Made by a program: the position numbers and the translations under genes. From Panax quinquefolius (Eukaryota > Streptophyta > Magnoliopsida > Apiales > Araliaceae): 64,000 nt of DNA. The notes beneath the pieces are model-generated. The model was not told where the DNA came from, did no database searches, and was given only the letters and a program-made list of their open reading frames with translations. Shown here in pieces: positions 60,841 to 64,000 of this stretch; within the stretch, counting starts at the first letter, position 1, and every line of letters starts with the position of its first letter. The stretch lies in contig CM035167.1 in NCBI GenBank assembly GCA_020205615.1, forward strand, positions 140,010,568 through 140,074,567, read 5' to 3'.

Positions 60841-63214
60841 GAGACCCCGTGATTTTATCAATAAAGATTTAAATTTTGTCAAAATAATTTTTAATATTAT
60901 GGTGTGAATTTGAGATAATATTATAGTAAATAGGGTAGTATTTATAAATTTTGCAAAGTATGCAAGTGGTTATATTATATTCGATCGGCTCTGGGAATAT
61001 TCTATTTAGCAGGAATATTCGCATAACTACCAATCATCAGTGGACCCTCATAATGTAATTATCATTTGATCGAGAAAACGACAAAAATATTTTATCAAAA
61101 TAACTATGAAGTTTTACCGTGGTTACCGCTGAACTACTCTAGAGTAGTAAAAGTACAAGAATACGTGTGGTCGTCATAAGAAAGACACTACATATTGATT
61201 ATCGATGCTTACGTGAGAAGTCACCATTTGATTCCATTATCACGATTAATAATACGAATTATTATAATGATAACGACGCTTTTGTTTTATTCATTATTAA
61301 CGTAATAAAATGTAAACATCTTTTATATAAAATAGAATACTTTATTAAAGTTATTCTATAAATATAATATATTATATTTTATTACGATATAGTGTCAGAT
61401 AAGTATTTTTTTGTGATAAGTTTTGATAAGATTGCATAAAGGTTTGCATAGAAAATGTTTTTATATAAATAGAATATATTATATTTTATTTAAAAGATTT
61501 TTCTTTAAATATGGACCGCCGATTAAAGTAAATCAATCTGACCGCTCATGGATTAGTTACTACGCATTCCATTTTCCTATAAATAAGCTCATTCCTTCAT
61601 TATTTTCTTACTTAATTCATCAAACTCTGTAGAGAGAAATTATAGAGAGAAGCTATAGAGAGAAAATTATGTAAAGAAGAAGAGTATTCTCGCTACTTCA
61701 CTACTTCTATATTCAGCCTTTTTTTACTAGTAGGGTGTTATTCTTTCTTCTCGAAGAGAACTTCATATTCCATTCATTATTATTCTCGCTGAATAACTCG
61801 TAAAAGTGGCATACCCTATACATAACCTCGTGATACGCCAGATACCCTATACTGTGAAATCTTTTATGTTATTCCATCGCTTATTATTCTTCGCTGAATA
61901 ACCTCAGATACGCCATTTACCCTATACTTGGTGACATTCTTCTATTATTCTCGCTTGAACATCCTGTCTCAGTGTGTTTTTTACACCTTTATTCGGTTCC
62001 GCTTTTTATTATTCTCGCTGAACATCCTCGTCAAGGTTTTTTACACCTTAACCGGTTCCGCTTTTTATCATTCTCGCTGAATATCCTATCTCGTGTTTTA
62101 CACCGGATCCGGTTCCATCTTTATTATTCTCGTTGAACATCCCGCTTGCAGAATTTCACCGACCGTTCCGTTATTATTATTCTCGCTGAATAACCTCGCC
62201 TATGCGGGCACCGCATGCACGGTGATTTCTTTTTGTTATTCCATTCTTTATTATACCCAAATGTTAAAACTTCGACTTCTATACTCCATGAAATTAGTAG
62301 AATATCCTCGATATTCATGCTTCATCCAAAGATCTTTCATGGAAATATTCTTCCGATCATTCTTGAATTTTACTCTACGTAAACAAAGATTATGTCGATA
62401 ATTGACGTTAATAATTCATGGATTAAATAATTTTGAACTTGTTTTATCAAATTATTATTGCCATCACATCATCCTCATGTTATATTATGTTATCTTCGCT
62501 TACGCATATAGATGAACTTAGTATGATTATGACTGTGGATCATTCTAAGATAATCACGACTTGATATAAATGATGTGACAAAAGTCCTCAAAGGGTCTCG
62601 TAATGCAAATTGATGGATAGTTTTTGGTATGATTATGACCAGGGTGATTCTAAGATAGTCACGACCATCGATAATTTGATGAAAATCCTCGACCGCGGTA
62701 CAGTGGATGATTAGATGTGGTGGTTTATTTATTGTCGAGTCTCAAATATAAAAATTGATGAAAACCTTTAAAACCTAAAAGATAGTAGATTTTATTCTCT
62801 ACTCGACTTTTTAATGGATCGCTTATTCACCGCAGCTTAAACCGGTTGTTTATCAGATTTTATCGCTTAACATCGTCAAGGCTAATGATAATTTATTCTC
62901 GCATTATCTTAGTCATAATATTTCATCGGGCTAGTCGAGCTCACCTTTTCTTTCACCGCGTTTCTTCGTGAAATGAGAACATACCGGGACGAAGCCTGGG
63001 AACGTAAGTAATGGTCCGTAGGATAAGATTAGTAGTCCTCACTATTCTGAAATGAAATAATAGGTGATAATAGTTGTAATGAGGACTCCTTTCGAGTTTG
63101 TATAATATCTAGTAGACAATATTTGTATTCAAACTTTATGTCGATTGCTTTACGTCGATTGCATACCTACTATATTAGTAGTCAGATTTGAATTTATGTA
63201 CCATGTAAGTGGCA
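60841..63214 (+). mobile_element. 3' LTR (copy H) of gag-carrying gypsy element
   Basis: Starts GAGACCCCGTGATTTTATC after the polypurine tract. It follows copy G nearly base for base, with the same TATA-like region (61579), TTATTCTCGCTGAA minisatellite (61770-62200) and GTAGTCCTCACTATTC near the end. It breaks off at ATGTAAGTGGCA (63214), some 55 bases before the expected end. The differences from G are mostly 1-3 base indels. A recent element whose right end was cut by the following - strand element is the simplest reading. Confidence 0.8.
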
Positions 63215-64000
63215 CCAGAGATGAATAATATGGTTCGGGTCTTTCACATATTTACGTAATATGGATATGTGAAAACGCATATGAACACGAGACATATTTC
63301 ACATGATAAAGCGAGTCTATAGCCACGCCCTACTCGATCGAGGATTAAAATGGACCGATGAATCGAGGATTAAGTTTTCCTCTCTTCCAAATCTTGTAAC
63401 TCCTTTCCATGGAGCAACTCTTAACAACACATGATCTCCTATATCGAATTCCACGCCCTTTCGATGAAGATCAAGATAACTCTTTTGTCGATTTTGTGAG
63501 GTTTTTATACGTTGTTTGATCGTTTGAATCTTTTCCCATAGTCATACGTGCACCAACTCCTGGTCCCAACAACGCTGCTTCACCCACCTCATCCCAAAGA
63601 TACCGAGAGAATCGACACTTTCTTCCATACAACGCTCAATGGAGCCATGCCAATACTTGCTTGATAATCTGTTGTTGAGGAAAAACTCCACCAATGGTAA
63701 GAACTTGTCCCAACTCCCTTGAAATCAAGGACACAGAGTCTTAATAGATCTTCAAGAGTTTGAATAGTCCTCTCCGATCGTCCGTCCGTCTCGAGGATGA
63801 TATGCCGAACTAAATCGTAAGTCTGCGCTCATAGCTTTTTGCAAACTAACCCAAAATCGTGAAGTGAATCTTGGGTCTCGATCGAAACTATGGATACCGG
63901 TGATACCATGCGCCTTACAATCTCGCTTATGTACATAATGAGCAAGACGCTTCAAGTGTATAAGTTTCTCGATTTGGTAAGAAATGAGCGACTTGGTCAA
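63215..64000 (-). pseudogene. Gypsy integrase / pol C-terminal part (runs off edge)
   Basis: On the - strand from the window edge inward: integrase core with DRDPRFTSRFWVSLQKAM (63840-63900), YHPRDGR, then the RTIQTLEDLLR-like part. After that come an LVEF segment, DLHRKGVEFDIGDHVLLRVA (about 63400-63490) and a final HISILRKYVKDPNHIIH-type end (63225-63290). Integrase inserts the element copy into DNA. Single-base indels shift the frame several times. The rest of this element lies to the right of the window. Confidence 0.85.

Overview
The window is nuclear DNA from a flowering plant, most likely a eudicot and perhaps an asterid. The evidence is intron-rich genes with GT-AG introns, plant-specific families (a GRF with its miR396 site, a plant-type DENN protein, the CTR9/VIP6 subunit of the PAF1 complex), Stowaway and MULE-like MITEs, and a dense nest of LTR retrotransposons. 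No bacterial, organellar, rRNA or tRNA sequence was seen.

Layout. (1) From about 1 to 16617 on the + strand lies the 3' two thirds of a DENN-domain gene. Fifteen coding exons are visible and the 5' exons are outside the window. Its introns hold a MULE-type MITE with a perfect 10-bp target duplication, a Stowaway MITE, and a 4-kb intron filled by two nested, broken Ty3/gypsy remnants. (2) 16618-20180 is intergenic and carries three or more MITEs. (3) 20524-22121 on the + strand is a complete growth-regulating factor gene with QLQ and WRC domains and a miR396 site. Its stop codon seems to be split by the last intron. (4) 22122-24859 is the gap between convergent genes. (5) 24860-39050 on the - strand is a complete CTR9/VIP6/ELF8 gene. 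I resolved 24 exons in frame, giving 1093 codons plus a stop. One intron has a GC donor, and a piece of the penultimate exon has been duplicated into the last intron. (6) From 39866 to the end is nested Ty3/gypsy sequence. It contains at least seven long LTR copies in both orientations, one solo LTR of a different family with a 5-bp duplication, and a deleted + strand element (LTR-gag-protease-RT start-LTR). The - strand pol of another element runs off the right edge.

How parts relate. The three genes are independent housekeeping or developmental genes: membrane-trafficking GEF, transcription factor, and transcription-elongation chromatin factor. CTR9 and GRF are convergent. The transposon block begins about 0.8 kb upstream of the CTR9 start codon, so CTR9 has a short promoter next to likely heterochromatin.

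I found no convincing new biological system. The most interesting items are structural: a roughly 2.6-kb by 2.8-kb head-to-head LTR palindrome, the CTR9 exon duplication and GC-AG intron, a hairpin in the last CTR9 intron, and the split GRF stop codon. All exon borders were read by eye from reading frame, splice consensus and remembered family conservation. No alignment was run.
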